A stretch of DNA of 64,000 bases from Ashinkailepas kermadecensis. Lineage: Eukaryota; Arthropoda; Thecostraca; Neolepadidae. Every line of letters begins with the position of its first letter. Position 1 is the first letter of the stretch. The notes under the pieces are model-generated. The model had not been told where the DNA came from and did no database searches. It worked only from the letters and a program-made list of their open reading frames with translations. The position numbers and the translations under genes were made by a program. Positions 1 to 13,418 of the stretch are shown here, one piece after another. The stretch spans positions 310,001-374,000 of the forward strand of contig JAOTOM010004751.1 of the NCBI GenBank assembly GCA_034440615.1. The letters are read 5' to 3'.

Positions 1-540
1 AACAGGATGAACATCTTGGGTGGGGTGGTGTAGGTGACGCAGTGTTGGCCACTCACGTGAAGATTGCTCCTGGCCTGCAGGATGGTTTCGGTCATACTGA
101 CCTGCGTCCTATTCCGCAACTTGGGTTTGATGCACACAATTTGCGTGAATATGCGTTCAACCTCGGCATTGGATACTGGCGTGGTGACAGCAGCCATTGC
201 AAGTCCATAAATGTTAGGATATTTCGCCTCATCGTTAGCCAGCTTCCCTTCTCCAACTTGCCATCAGAACTCCTCCGCCATTGGCAGTTATGGCAGACTC
301 CATGTATTCCCAGTTTTCACCATGAAGATTATCCCACTGAGCCTCCACATCTCCTGGTTCCACAGATAATGCCTGGAAGTGCACTGCTGTAATTCTTACA
401 GGTCGACGATCACAGGCTTTGAGTGCGGATTTTAGAGTGTAAGAGTCGCCAGCTCCGCCGGGAAGTTTGCATTTTCTGGCAGACGTTTCCGAACTTCGTA
501 ATTAGTGGCTCGTGGAAATCGCGGCACTTCACTCTAATCA
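1..540 (-). pseudogene. hAT transposase relic, C-terminal part with dimerisation domain
   Basis: Read on the minus strand, 245 down to 1 is open and gives a clear hAT C-terminal dimerisation (hATC) signature: YPNIYGLAMAAV, then TTPVSNAEVERIF, then KPKLRNR. In the family this domain dimerises the cut-and-paste transposase. Further upstream (about 540 to 390) there are pieces such as CRDFHEPLITKF and RLPENANFPAEL that fit the region before hATC in DUF4371/ZNF862-like hAT proteins, but they lie in different frames, so frameshifts are present. The open frame continues off the left edge of the window. It belongs with the piece at 1565-2400; a 20-bp minisatellite separates the two. This is a dead copy: frame changes and stops occur between the recognisable blocks. 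Clear for hATC, moderate for the upstream blocks. Confidence 0.75.
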
Positions 541-599
541 CATTAGTAGTTGTTTACGGCGGCATGTTTACCCCGGCACGACTGCATTGGTGGCCAGAG

Positions 600-1545
600 T
601 TATGGCTCTGCCGGGTATGAGGTGGTTCTGCCGGGTATGAGGTGGCTCTGCCGGGTGTGAGGTGGCTCTGCCGGGTATGAGGTGGCTCTGCCGGGTATGA
701 GGTGGCTCTGCCGGGTATGAGGTGGCTCTGCCGGGTATGAGGTGGCTCTGCCGGGTATGAGGTGGTTCTGCCGGGTGTGAGGTGGCTCTGCCGGGTATGA
801 GGTGGTTCTGCCGGGTGTGAGGTGGCTCTGCCGGGTATGAGGTGGCTCTGCCGGGCATGAGGTGGTTCTGCCGGGTATGAGGTGGCTCTGCCGGGTATGA
901 GGTGGCTCTGCCGGGTATGAGGTGGCTCTGCCGGGTATGAGGTGGCTCTGCCGGGTGTGAGGTGGCTCTGCCGGGTATGAGGTGGCTCTGCTGGGTATGA
1001 GGTGGTTCTGCCGGGTGTGAGGTGGCTCTGCCGGGTATGAGGTGGCTCTGCCGGGTATGAGGTGGCTCTGCCGGGTGTGAGGTGGCTCTGCCGGGTATGA
1101 GGTGTCTCTGCCGGGATGAGGTGGCTCTGCCGGGTATGAGGTGGCTCTGCCGGGTGTGAGGTGGCTCTGCCGGGTATGAGGTGGCTCTGCCGGGTATGAG
1201 GTGGCTCTGCCGGGTATGAGGTGGCTCTGCCGGGTGTGAGGTGGTTCTGCCGGGTGTGAGGTGGCTCTGCCGGGTATGAGGTGGCTCTGCCGGGCATGAG
1301 GTGGCTCTGCCGGGTATGAGGTGGTTCTGCCGGGTGTGAGGTGGCTCTGCCGGGTATGAGGTGGCTCTGCCGGGTATGAGGTGGTTCTGCCGGGTGTGAG
1401 GTGGCTCTGCCGGGTATGAGGTGGCTCTGCCGGGTATGAGGTGGCTCTGCCGGGTATGAGGTGGCTCTGCCGGGTATGAGGTGGCTCTGCCGGGTATGAG
1501 GTGGCACTGCCGGGTGTAAGGTGGCTCTGCTGGGTGTGAGGTGGG
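600..1545. repeat. 20-bp minisatellite, about 47 copies
   Basis: Tandem array of ggtggctctgccgggtatga with a common GTGTGA variant at the unit end and a few TTC/CTC changes. One unit near 1101-1119 is 19 bp. The array lies between two parts of a decayed hAT transposase, so it expanded in, or was inserted into, that element. Long open frames across it are a by-product of the repetition. Confidence 0.97.
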
Positions 1546-1564
1546 TTGATGGATTCAAGGATGC

Positions 1565-2400
1565 TAGTGTTCTGAGGTCAAGCAATGGAAGGCAATTGAC
1601 GGCATCGTTTGCTCCAGAAAGCCGCAGATGAAAACCTCCAGATTCCTGTGAATGCCGCATGTGTCCGAATTCGCAACCTGGAATATTCTGTCGACATTAT
1701 TTACAGTTCCGATGTGGGAGGACATGAAAGGTAAGGCAGAGGTGGTTCTGCAGTTCCTCATGCATCCACCAAACTGATCTGCTAGAAAGCATCGCCATTT
1801 GCCCTTGGCGTTCTTGAGTGTCCATTGCATCTATTTTCACTGTTCAAACATTTTGACAATTGCTTCCCCGTGACTCTGCCGGCCGATTCTGCGTCGGTTA
1901 TTTTACCATTATATTGGCTGCCCTGCAGAACTGCGTAGTGTTTCGAATGCTCCACCGGGCGCTTCAGACTGAAGCTGACTCAGTTCAATGCTTGCCGTAG
2001 CGTGCAGTCTAGATGGCGCGACAGAACAGCGCAATCATTTTAGCTGCAGGGTACAAGAGTGGGAGACACAGCGCACCACAGTACAATTGTTCTCTTCAAG
2101 CAACGTCGATACGGAATGACTTCGATCGACCATGGCACTTGCCCCATCTACCCCGATATCTGCGAGGTGTTTCAGAGGCAGCTTGTCACGTGCAAGAGCC
2201 TGCATAATCGCAGCTGTTGAATTGGAGCGAGTTGTGGATGGCATCTGTATCTGGCGGTATGAAGTAGTCATTACATTTTCTGCCTTTTGTTGCAATGCAG
2301 CATCATGGTTCCCAAGCATTGCATCTGGGAAACATCGATCGATTTCTCAGTGATCCGGCTGAAGAATTCATCTCCGATGTCATTCACGAGATGGTCTTGC
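1565..2400 (-). pseudogene. hAT transposase relic, central part (DUF4371/ZNF862-like)
   Basis: On the minus strand, in order: FFSRITEKSIDVSQMQCLG (about 2385-2310), which resembles the 'II.DESTDVS' block of hAT transposases; IGVDGASAMVDRSHSVSTLL followed by VVRCVSHSCTLQL (about 2170-2035), which resembles the 'GVGTDGASVMTG...CVAHRLNL' block; SFSLKRPVEHSKHY (about 1960-1900); and LPFMSSHIGTVNNVD.IFQ (about 1730-1670). The order matches the ribonuclease-H-like core of hAT proteins. The blocks switch frame and the first acidic residue of 'DEST' has become K, so no active enzyme is encoded. It continues, beyond the 20-bp minisatellite, into the hATC domain at 1-245. Confidence 0.6.
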
Positions 2401-3214
2401 AAGGTTGGTCCAAGTATGTAGTTTGTGATGCCAGAACACGGGGGAAATAGTATAGCAATTCTGGAGAACTGAAACCACCTCAAGTGCCTGCCATCTATTG
2501 GCAGAAAACAAGGTTTACTGCAGCAGCTGAATACCCCTGCCACCTAGCGGGAGTTTTTTCCGTATGGGAAGTTATGAACGCTCCCTGTCCGGAATTTTTT
2601 TTAAATGTTATCTTGGAACTTTGGGAACTTGTGATAATGGTAAGTTATGATCATGGGGTGTTATGAACGTCGCCCGTTAAGAAACCCTCTAAATCTGAGG
2701 GAAACCTGTAGATCTGGCAACAGCACGGACCGAGCTTCAGAAGCAGTTGGTCTCCAAAGAAACCGCCAGGAGAGCGCCGGGAGCACTGAAGAAGATATTC
2801 GCCGAAGGTGGTGGGAGAAACGCACAACAGGGATCCAGTTACAAATTGCCATACCTTTCCAGCTGACATATCATTAACCACATCTAATGGAGCTTGAAAC
2901 CTGGACAAGTAATATGAAACTTGAAAATCCTGCAAGCACTGAAAAACATTGCATACGCTGTTTTCAAAAAGCAATTACCAGTGTTAGAACCGAACGCTTT
3001 CCGTCCAAAAGGTATGGAACGTGTCACAGCTAAGTGCTCGTGACAACATCAGAAAGGCCTATTTATCCCAAGTTGGATGATTGGCCCTCGTTGGGAACCG
3101 CAGCTTTAATATCACCCGCCAGCCGTCCCCGTCTGTTCCGCCTTCTTCTTGGCCAGTTTACAGTTGTATGTGCAATCATCCTCCAGCTCTACGCGTTCAT
3201 CTGTGCGCCCGCCC
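2401..3214. other. No feature recognised
   Basis: About 800 bp of mixed-composition sequence. Short open frames are present on both strands, none with a recognisable motif. The upstream part of the hAT element may extend into 2400-2550, but I could not identify a block there. Confidence 0.5.
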
Positions 3215-3885
3215 GTGTGTCGGTCCGTGTCCGTGTGTCGGTCCGTCGGTCCGTGTCCGTCCGTCCGTGTGTCGGTCCGTGTCCGTCCGTCCGTCTGTCG
3301 GTCCGTGTCCGTCCGTCCGTGTGTCGGTCCGTGTACTTCCGTCCGTGTGTCGGTCCGTGTACTTCCGTCCGTGTGTCGGTCCGTCGGTCCGTGTCCGTTG
3401 GTCGGTCCGTCGGTCCGTGTACTTCCGTCCGTGTGTCGGTCCGTGTACTTCCGTCCGTGTGTCGGTCCGTGTCCGTCCGTCCGTCCGTGTGTCGGTCCGT
3501 GTGTCGGTCCGTGTCCGTGTGTCGGTCCGTGTCCGTGTGCCGGTCCGTGTCCGTCCGTCCGTCCGTGTGTCGGTCCGTATTCGTCCGTCCGTCCATGTGT
3601 CGGTCCGTGTCCGTCCGTCCGTCCGTGTGTCGGTCCGTGTACTTCCGTCCGTGTGTCGGTCCGTGTACTTCCGTCCGTGTGTCGGTCCGTGTACTTCCGT
3701 CCGTGTGTCGGTCCGTGTCCGTCCGTCCGTCCGTGTGTCGGTCCGTGTCCGTCCGTCCGTGTGTCGGTCTGTGTCCGTCCGTCCGTCCGTGTGTCGGTCC
3801 GTGTCCGTCGGTCGGTCCGTCGGTCCGTGTCCGTCCGTCCGTCCGTGTGTCGGTCCGTGCCCGTCCGTCCGTGTGTCGGTCAGCC
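3215..3885. repeat. GTCC/GTGT/GTCG mixed short-unit satellite
   Basis: Array built almost wholly from the tetramers gtcc, gtgt and cggt (for example ccgtccgtgtgtcggtccgt). Repeat blocks of about 24-28 bp carry 'gtacttccgtccgtgtgtcg' variants. All three plus-strand frames stay open because the tetramers give arginine, serine, valine and proline codons. Not a gene. Confidence 0.93.
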
Positions 3886-6703
3886 GGGGTCAGCGCCGTG
3901 GTGTGGCGGTGCCCTGGAACTCGGCGGCAGTGCATTAGCGGCGCCATAGCGCCCGCTAGGACGGGGAGGGGAGCCACTATCTCGCATGACGCATCACCCC
4001 GGACCCAATAACGCCACGCACTGCTGACTGCTGACAGCCCCCCCTCCTCCAGACATTCTTCACCAGGTCCAGCCTGACGCGGCGGGCCACCCATCCCTCC
4101 CCTCCCCAAGGCGGCGCGACGGAACCGATTGAATCCGCGCCCCGAGTGTCGAGCGTTGGGTAAACGAACGCCGACACTCCAATGGCGTCGCCGACACGAC
4201 CGTCCACGCCGACACGACCGTCCACGCCGACACGACCGTCCACGCCGACAAGGGCTGTGAAGCGAGTGGGTGGGGTGAGGGGGGAGGATTGTGAAGTGGC
4301 GGGGAAGGCGTGAGGCGGCTGGCGATCATGTGATGGCGGCAGGTAAGATGGTGAGTTTCTGCCACTACAGTCCCCACCTAAAAGCCACTGCACGTGGAGG
4401 GCATGTATCATGAAATAAATAAATAAATGGTGAGAGTGGGGGTGACCAGCCAATGGGTGATGGAGACTGGAAGCGGAAAATAGAATGATCGAAAGCCCGG
4501 TGAGAAAGCATTCAAAACCAGGGGGCTTCACAAACACAGCATACTTGGTGAAGTACTGGCAACGATGAGTTCTACCTAAACAGGACTCCACTCGAGATAT
4601 TCAGTCCACTCGACACCTCGAGACTTGTTAGAACTACCTCCAGACGCGTCAAGGCCGGTCGTCTGACGTGGATAAAATAGCCTGAGACACCACGAACATA
4701 TGCCAGGACGATGAATGGCTTATAATTGTTGTACTGCCCATCTACAGCTCGAGTGTCTCTTGTGACACGTGAGCACGGAGCGGAGTGGTAAACGAACTGC
4801 TGCCCGGATACCACTGTGTCAGGTGTCACAGAAATGTGTGTCAGAAGTGTGTGTGAAGTATGTCACAGAAACACTCGCATCCTTGCATATAAGTGATATA
4901 TACCTAGGACTTGGCTCGCTTACTAAAGCGTCAGTGCACACCACAAGCTGACAGCGAACACACACCATATGTGCGTAATTATAATTAATCTTTCCCTACT
5001 GAGAGCGACTTTTCATCCGAAGGAGTGGCTGTCCCTCGCCTCACTTGCCATTTCTCCCCTAATTGAGCTCAAGCAGAAAAAAGAAGCAGCATGCCGCGTG
5101 TCACGAGACGAATAAAACAGTGTCCAATGCCTCATACTCAGTTCGTGAACCAGTGAACGTCCACGGCATATTCAAGGTCATAAGTCCCCAAAATGTTGAG
5201 CATACGCAACTTAATCCGAATCCACCACGAAATCAAAGAAGCTTCCGCCAACTAAGCGCCAGTGCGTTGATTAGATCGGCGCAAATATGTCGAGATCTCG
5301 TGTAGCCTCAGAACCTTCACGGCTGGCAGACCTTGAGTAATCTCCGATGGGAGCTTAGAGTGGTAACAATTGGTACAGACATCCAGCTAATCCGGGTCCT
5401 GATGACCCGGAGCCGAGCACCCCCGGCATGGCACAGGCAGGTTCTCCTTCTGCCTTGGATATCTTCGGAACAGTCATTCGATTCGAATGCTTCTGTTGGC
5501 AGTCGATAGCAATGGTGTAGACAACCCCAAAACATGTAAGGTATTCATTATTGTTCAATGTCGTTAATCAGATCACAGGAACGGTGAAGAGCCGAAACAC
5601 CAAGTTCATCATAGTATTACCAATTAAGTTTAGTGAGAACAATTGCATGTTTTCTCTTGCCTTCAAAATGATGTGCAGGGCCGAAGAATTAACCTGTGCC
5701 ATAGTTTACAGACTCACGTCAAGCTAATATCGACGTCCATGACAAGACAATCAACATGTGCAATAATGTTAGCAAGCTGTGCGACCCCTATATTATGCAA
5801 ATTTAATTAGACCGTTCAACAGAACGCACTTCTTAAAAGCCATTGAATTCGATCCACTGAAGAACGATCAAGTATGCATGATAATTGGTTGTAGCTGTAT
5901 TTTCTGTGATCATGGTACCAGTTGTTCATAGTGTGCACCGACCGACGCAAGGCGCAGTCACTCAAGTGGGATATGTGCTCCTCCTAGGATGGGGTGCGTT
6001 CGATGATTACCCCGATGTCGATGTCTGCTACAATAAGCTTGCATAGCACCGAAGTCATGAATTGAGATTTTGTACACGATGTCGGTAGCACTACTATGTA
6101 CCATGTATCGTTTAAAAACAAGCTTAAAAATACATCACGTTTTAATCCAAGGATTTTGGACAGATCATCGAAATGTGATGTAATATACATATTTGTGTAT
6201 TCACAATATGATATAAGTATGCTCTCGGGAATTTTCTTACCTTTCATTCTATGAAGATAAAATAATTGATACCATATACTGTGTTTTGACAAGCAGTTAA
6301 GCATCCATTCAGAACTTGATTTGGACATCACAGAATATGACGTTACTGTGACGTCTTAGGGCTGAGGCCAAGGAAGAAAATATACTCGAATGCGTTTTTC
6401 TTTGTTGAAGAAAGGTGAATCAGACTCGATTGAGATCCATTAAATCATTTGATCGTAAATGATTCCCCAGCGAGACAAAATAATCCTCTGAATACCACTT
6501 CCCACATGAAATGTCAATCACATTAACGTATTAACTGCACAGCAAGGAAATACTGCGATTTCTGGAACCATCTGCCGGCCATGTCTCCAGGGATGACGTC
6601 AGCACGGTGTTCTGGTATGCCCAGACCTTTTTTGTTTCCCGTAGGCTGGAGATGGCATCCACCTCAAGGATGGAGAGTTAGGTGAATTTTGAAGGTGTCG
6701 GCA
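3886..6703. other. No gene recognised; GC-rich then AT-rich unique sequence
   Basis: 3886-4430 is GC-rich and contains a short 18-bp tandem repeat. 4430-6700 is closer to 40-45% GC with only short random frames. I see no transposon ends, RNA gene or coding motif. Confidence 0.5.
4195..4252. repeat. 18-bp tandem repeat, about 3 copies
   Basis: Three near-perfect copies of cgacacgaccgtccacgc in tandem. Confidence 0.9.
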
Positions 6704-6865
6704 CTCACATCGCGGTCGCTGATGTGGATCGCTTCGCTTCGCGGCGCTATGTGAGGACCACATCGCGGTCACTGATGTGGACCGTTTCTCTTCGCGGCAC
6801 TTTGTGAGGACCACATCGCGGTCACCGATGTGGACCGCTTCTCTTCGTGTGCTATGCGATGACTG
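6704..6865. repeat. 53-bp tandem repeat, about 2.9 copies
   Basis: The string cacatcgcggtc starts at 6706, 6759 and 6812, a constant 53-bp period. Units carry cttcgcttcgcggcgctatg with substitutions. Confidence 0.88.
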
Positions 6866-7144
6866 CAGCGCTTCCCTTTTTCGCGGGGGCAGGGCGGCAT
6901 TATTCTCCACCGACATCCGACAGCAAACTGCCCTTCCCCATCATCCCCCCATCTTCATCCCCCGACAACCACCACCCCCATCCTCCCTGCCGACATCAAC
7001 GTGACGCTGAAGCGCTGCTTGCCAGATGATGCCCAGAAGAACAATTTGCCACGTGCGTGGCGGAGGTTCCGCTTTTTTCGGCGCCAATTCGGAACAGCTC
7101 GGCTCGGGCGCCTGCGCTCAGATACCCCAGCCGTAGCACGTTGT

Positions 7145-8970
7145 GCACGCGGCGGGCCTATCTCGCACTCTCTGGCCCGGTGGTCGGAGGACTAGTCCGG
7201 CGGGCCTATCTCGCACTCTCTGGCCCGGTGGGCGGAGGACTGGTCCGGCGGGCCTATCTCGCACTCTCTGGCCCGGTGGTCGGAGGACTGGTCCGGCGGG
7301 CCTATCTCGCACTCTCTGGTCCGGTGGTCGGAGGACTAGTCCGGCGGGCCTATCTGCACTCTCTGGCCCGGTGGTCGGAGGACTGCTCCGGCGGGCCTGT
7401 CTCGCACTCTCTGGCCCGGTGGTCGGAGGACTGGTCCGGCGGGCCTATCTCGCACTCTCTGGCCCGGTGGTCGGAGGACTGGTCCGGCGGGCCTATCTCG
7501 CACTCTCTGGCCCGGTGGTCGGAGGACTAGTCCGGCGGGCCTGTCTCGCACTCTCTGGCCCGGTGGTCGGAGGACTGGTCCGGCGGGCCTGTCTCGCACT
7601 CTCTGGCCCGGTGGTCGGAGGACTGCTCCGGCGGGCCTATCTGCACCTCTGGCCCGGTGGTCGGAGGACTGGTCCGGCGGGCCTATCTCGCACTCTCTGG
7701 CCCGGTGGTCGGAGGACTGGTCCGGCGGGCCTATCTCGCACTCTCTGGCCCGGTGGTCGGAGGACTGGTCCGGCGGGCCTATCTCGCACTCTCTGGCCCG
7801 GTGGTCGGAGGACTGGTCCGGCGGGCCTGTCTCGCACTCTCTGGCCCGGTGGTCGGAGAACTGGTCCGGCGGGCCTATCTCGCACTCTCTGGCCCGGTGG
7901 TCGGAGGACTGGTCCGGCGGGCCTATCTGCACTCTCTGGCCCGGTGGTCGGAGGACTGGTCCGGCGGGCCTATCTCGCACTCTCTGGCCCGGTGGTCGGA
8001 GGACTAGTCCGGCGGGCCTGTCTCGCACTCTCTGGCCCGGTGGTCGGAGGACTGGTCCGGCGGGCCTGTCTCGCACTCTCTGGCCCGGTGGTCGGAGGAC
8101 TGGTCCGGCGGGCCTGTCTCGCACTCTCTGGCCCGGTGGTCGGAGGACTAGTCCGGCGGGCCTATCTCGCACTCTCTGGCCCGGTGGTCGGAGGACTGGT
8201 CCGGCGGGCCTGTCTCGCACTCTCTGGCCCGGTGGTCGGAGGACTGGTCCGGCGAGCCCATCTCGCACTCTCTGGCCCGGTGGTCGGAGGACTGGTCCGG
8301 CCGGCCTGTCTCGTACTCTCTGGCCCGGTGGTCGGAGGACTGGTCCGGCGGGCCTGTCTCGCACTCTCTGGCCCGGTGGTCGGAGGACTGGTCCGGCGGG
8401 CCCATCTCGCACTCTCTGGCCCGGTGGTCGGAGGACTGGTCCGGTGGGCCTATCTCGCACTCTCTGGCCCGGTGGTCGGAGGACTGGTCCGGCGGGCCCA
8501 TCTCGCACTCTCTGGCCCGGTGGTCGGAGGACTAGTCCGGCGGGCCTATCTCGCACTCTCTGGCCTGGTGGTCGGAGGACTGCTCCGGCGGGCCTATCTC
8601 GCACTCTCTGGCCCGGTGGTCGGAGGACTGCTCCGGCGGGCCTATCTCGCACTCTCTGGCCCGGTGGTCGGAGAACTAGTCCGGCAGGCCTATCTCGCAC
8701 TCTCTGGCCCGGTGGTCGGAGGACTGGTCCGGCGGGCCTATCTCGCACTCTCTAGCCTGGTGGTCGGAGGACTGCTCCGGCGGGCCTGTCTCGCACTCTC
8801 TGGCCCGGTGGTCGGAGGACTGGTCCGGCGGGCCTGTCTCGCACTATCTGGCCCGGTGGTCGGAGGACTGGTCCGGCGGGCCTATCTCGCACTCTCTGGC
8901 CCGGTGGTCGGAGGACTGCTCCGGCGGGCCTGTCTCGCACTCTCTGGCCCGGTGGTCGGAGGACTGGTCC
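7145..8970. repeat. 48-bp minisatellite, about 38 copies
   Basis: Tandem array of a 48-bp unit (ggcgggcctatctcgcactc followed by tctggcccggtggtcggagg and actggtcc). Variants are ctgtct/ctatct and actagt/actggt/actgct. A few units lack a base in tctcgcac. Because 48 is a multiple of 3, a very long plus-strand frame stays open through it and the next array. This is an artefact of unit length. The array ends directly against the 42-bp array. Confidence 0.97.
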
Positions 8971-9640
8971 GACGACACGAGACGAAGCTGTACCCTCGGC
9001 ACTGCCACCGAACCAGACACGAGACGAAGCTGTACCCTCGGCACTGCCACCGGACTAGACACGAGACGAAGCTGTACCCTCGGCACTGCCACCAGACCAG
9101 ACACGAGACGAAGCTGGGCCACCGGACCAGACACGAGACGAAGCTGTACCCTCAGGACTGCCACCGGACCAGACACGAGACGAAGCTGTACCCTCGGCAC
9201 TGCCACCGGACCAGACACGAGACGAAGCTGTACCCTCGGCACTGCCACCGGACCAGACACGAGACGAAGCTGTACCCTCGGACTGCCACCAGACCAGACA
9301 CGAGACGAAGCTGTACCCTCGGCACTGCCACCGGACCAGACACGAGACGAAGCTGTACCCTCGGCACTGCCACCGGACCAGACACGAGACGAAGCTGTAC
9401 CCTCGGCACTGCCACCAGACCAGACACGAGACGAAGCTGTACCCTCGGCACTGCCACCGGACCAGACACGAGACGAAGCTGTACCCTCGGCACTGCCACC
9501 GGACCAGACACGAGACGAAGCTGTACCCTCAGGACTGCCACCAGACCAGACACGAGACGAAGCTGTACCCTCGGCACTGCCACCGGACCAGACACGAGAC
9601 GAAGCTGTACCCTCGGCACTGCCACCGGACCAGACAATCT
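8971..9640. repeat. 42-bp minisatellite, about 16 copies
   Basis: Unit: acacgagacgaagctgtacc then ctcggcactgccaccggacc and ag. One unit near 9110 is shortened and one near 9281 lacks a base. It follows the 48-bp array with no spacer, although the two units show no obvious similarity. Confidence 0.97.
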
Positions 9641-10242
9641 GTGGCAGGCGTGCTCGTGCAGCCGATTCCCCCGGGGGCTGGTCGCTCAACATTAATCCCA
9701 AGACAAGTCGAACACCTGCCAGTTACTGCCATCTCCTGGGTGGGAGTCGGCCAAGACATAAACAAAGGCCTCTCGCGCTCCAGAAAGGCGCGCTAGCCGA
9801 CTGCACACATGAGTGACATCTTATCTAATGTTATTACGCACGCTTGAGGAGATGTTCCTAATGAGAAGAACAATACGCTAGATCTGGCGAAGTTTTAGAA
9901 CATAAATTATCCGTTAGTCTTCAGTGTGAAGCAATACGTTCTTCAAAGGTAATTAGTGTATGCTATGTTTAGTATGCAATATTTCGTCACCCTATTTGGC
10001 TGTGCTCTGTGCTGAAAGAGTAGACAGTCGGGTAGAGGGAATTAACTTTGTTTTGTTGATTTCAGTGACGAATATTTCCTTGAGATTGTTGGGAAGACAA
10101 ATATGTCATAAATTGAGGAGCGATATTCAGAGTCTAGGATCAAAATAATCAGGTACTATTTAGTGTACTCGATATGCTATGCTTCAGCAAGTTCCTTTAT
10201 CCACTGTTACCATTAATTTTAAACTATTAAGTATTATATATT
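9641..10242. other. No feature recognised
   Basis: AT-rich, apparently unique sequence between the 42-bp array and the (TA)n tract. Nothing coding was recognised. Confidence 0.5.
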
Positions 10243-11040
<798 letters not shown>

Positions 11041-13418
11041 ATGCGACAGGACCGCCACCACTCCCTGCCGACAACCGTGCGATATCCGACCCTGACTGTG
11101 ACCGCTCCCTGCCGACAACCGTGCGATGTCCGACCCTGACTGTGACCGCTCCCTGCCGACAACCGTGCGATGTCCGACCCTGACTGTGACCGCTCCCTGC
11201 CGACAGCCGTGCGATGTCCGACCCTGACTGTGACCGCTCCCTGCCGACAACCGTGCGATGTCCGACCCTGACTGTGACCGCTCCCTGCCGACAACCGTGC
11301 GATGTCCGACCCTGACTGTGACCGCTCCCTGCCGACAGCCGTGCGATGTCCGACCCTGACTGTGACCGCTCCCTGCCGACAGCCGTGCGATGTCAGACCC
11401 TGACTGTGACCGCTCCCTGCCGACAGCCGTGCGATGTCCGACCCTGACTGTGACCGCTCCCTGCCGACAACCGAGCGATGTCCGACCCTGACTGTGACCG
11501 CTCCCTGCCGACAGCCGTGCGATGTCCGACCCTGACTGTGACCGCTCCCTGCCGACAACCGAGCGATGTCCGACCCTGACTGTGACCGCTCCCTGCCGAC
11601 AGCCATGCGATGTCCTACCCTGACTGTGACCGCTCCCTGCCGACAACCGTGCGATGTCCGACCCTGACTGTGACCGCTCCCTGCCGACAGCCGTGCGATG
11701 TCCGACCCTGACTGTGACCGCTCCCTGCCGACAACCGTGCGATGTCCGACCCTGACTGTGACCGCTCCCTGCCGACAGCCGTGCGATGTCCGACCCTGAC
11801 TGTGACCGCTCCCTGCCGACAACCGTGCGATGTCCGACCCTGACTGTGACCGCTCCCTGCCGACAACCGTGCGATGTCCGACCCTGACTGTGACCGCTCC
11901 CTGCCGACAGCCGTGCGATGTCCGACCCTGACTGTGACCGCTCCCTGCCGACAACCGAGCGATGTCCGACCCTGACTGTGACCGCTCCCTGCCGACAGCC
12001 GTGCGATGTCCGACCCTGACTGTGACCGCTCCCTGCCGACAACCGAGCGATGTCCGACCCTCACTGTGACCGCTCCCTGCCGACAGCCATGCGATGTCCT
12101 ACCCTGACTGTGACCGCTCCCTGCCGACAACCGTGCGATGTCCGACCCTGACTGTGACCGCTCCCTGCCGACAGTCGTGCGATGTCCGACCCTGACTGTG
12201 ACCGCTCCCTGCCGACAACCGTGCGATGTCAGACCCTGACTGTGACCGCTCCCTGCCGACAACCGTGCGATGTCCGACCCTGACTGTGACCGCTCCCTGC
12301 CGACAGCCGTGCGATGTCCGACCCTGACTGTGACCGCTCCCTGCCGACAGTCGTGCGATGTCCGACCCTGACTGTGACCGCTCCCTGCCGACAGCCGTGC
12401 GATGTCCGACCCTGACTGTGACCGCTCCCTGCCGACAGCCGTGCGATGTCCGACCCTGACTTTGACCGCTCCCTGCCGACAACCGTGCGATGTCCGACCC
12501 TGACTGTGACCGCTCCCTGCCGACAACCATGCGATGTCCGACCCTGACTGTGACCGCTCCCTGCCGACAACCGTGCGATGTCCGACCCTGACTGTGACCG
12601 CTCCCTGCCGACAACCATGCGATGTCCGACCCTGACTGTGACCGCTCCCTGCCGACAACCGTGCGATGTCCGACCCTGACTGTGACCGCTCCCTGCCGAC
12701 AACCGTGCGATGTCCGACCCTGACTGTGACCGCTCCCTGCCGACAGCCGTGCGATGTCCGACCCTGACTGTGACCGCTCCCTGCCGACAACCGTGCGATG
12801 TCCGACCCTGACTGTGACCGCTCCCTGCCGACAACCGTGCGATATCCGACCCTGACTGTGACCGCTCCCTGCTGACAGCCGTGCGATGTCCGACCCTGAC
12901 TGTGACCGCTCCCTGCCGACAGCCGTGCGATGTCCGACCCTGACTGTGACCGCTCCCTGCCGACAACCGTGCGATGTCCGACCCTGACTGTGACCGCTCC
13001 CTGCCGACAACCGTGCGATGTCCGACCCTGACTGTGACCGCTCCCTGTCGACAACCGTGCGATGTCCGACCCTGACTGTGACCGCTCCCTGCCGACAACC
13101 GTGCGATGTCCAACCCTGACTGTGACCGCTCCCTGCCGACAACCATGCGATGTCCGACCCTGACTGTGACCGCTCCCTGCCGACAACCGTGCGATGTCCG
13201 ACCCTGACTGTGACCGCTCCCTGCCGACAACCGTGCGATGTCCGACCCTGACTGTGACCGCTCCCTGCCGACAACCGTGCGATGTCCGACCCTGACTGTG
13301 ACCGCTCCCTGCCGACAGCCGTGCGATGTCCGACCCTGACTGTGACCGCTCCCTGCCGACAACCGTGCGATGTCCGACCCTGACTGTGACCGCTCCCTGC
13401 CGACAACCATGCGATGTC
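11041..13418. repeat. 44-bp minisatellite, about 54 copies, with higher-order duplication
   Basis: Tandem array of a 44-bp unit (gaccgctccctgccgacaac, cgtgcgatgtccgaccctga, ctgt). The main variable sites are acaacc/acagcc/acagtc and gtgcg/gagcg/atgcg. Rare marker variants (gagcg, catgcg with cctaccc) recur exactly 484 bp apart (11469 and 11953; 11601 and 12085), which is 11 units. A block of units was therefore duplicated as a whole. All three minus-strand frames are open, an effect of the repeat lacking stops in any phase. Confidence 0.97.

Noticed and set aside
554..1660. 368-codon frame with a HTRQSHLIPGRA-type repeat
   Set aside because: Translation of the 20-bp minisatellite within a dead hAT copy.
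5984..6331. 115-codon frame on the minus strand in unique sequence
   Set aside because: No motif that I recognise; length is within chance for AT-rich DNA on two strands.
7143..9695. Open frame of about 850 codons on the plus strand
   Set aside because: It spans two minisatellites whose units (48 and 42 bp) are multiples of 3, so stops are absent by construction. The other strand is open too, and no domain or codon pattern supports a protein.
11041..13418. Possible CRISPR array (regular 44-bp repeats)
   Set aside because: No unique spacers lie between repeats, the units are contiguous, and the genome is eukaryotic.
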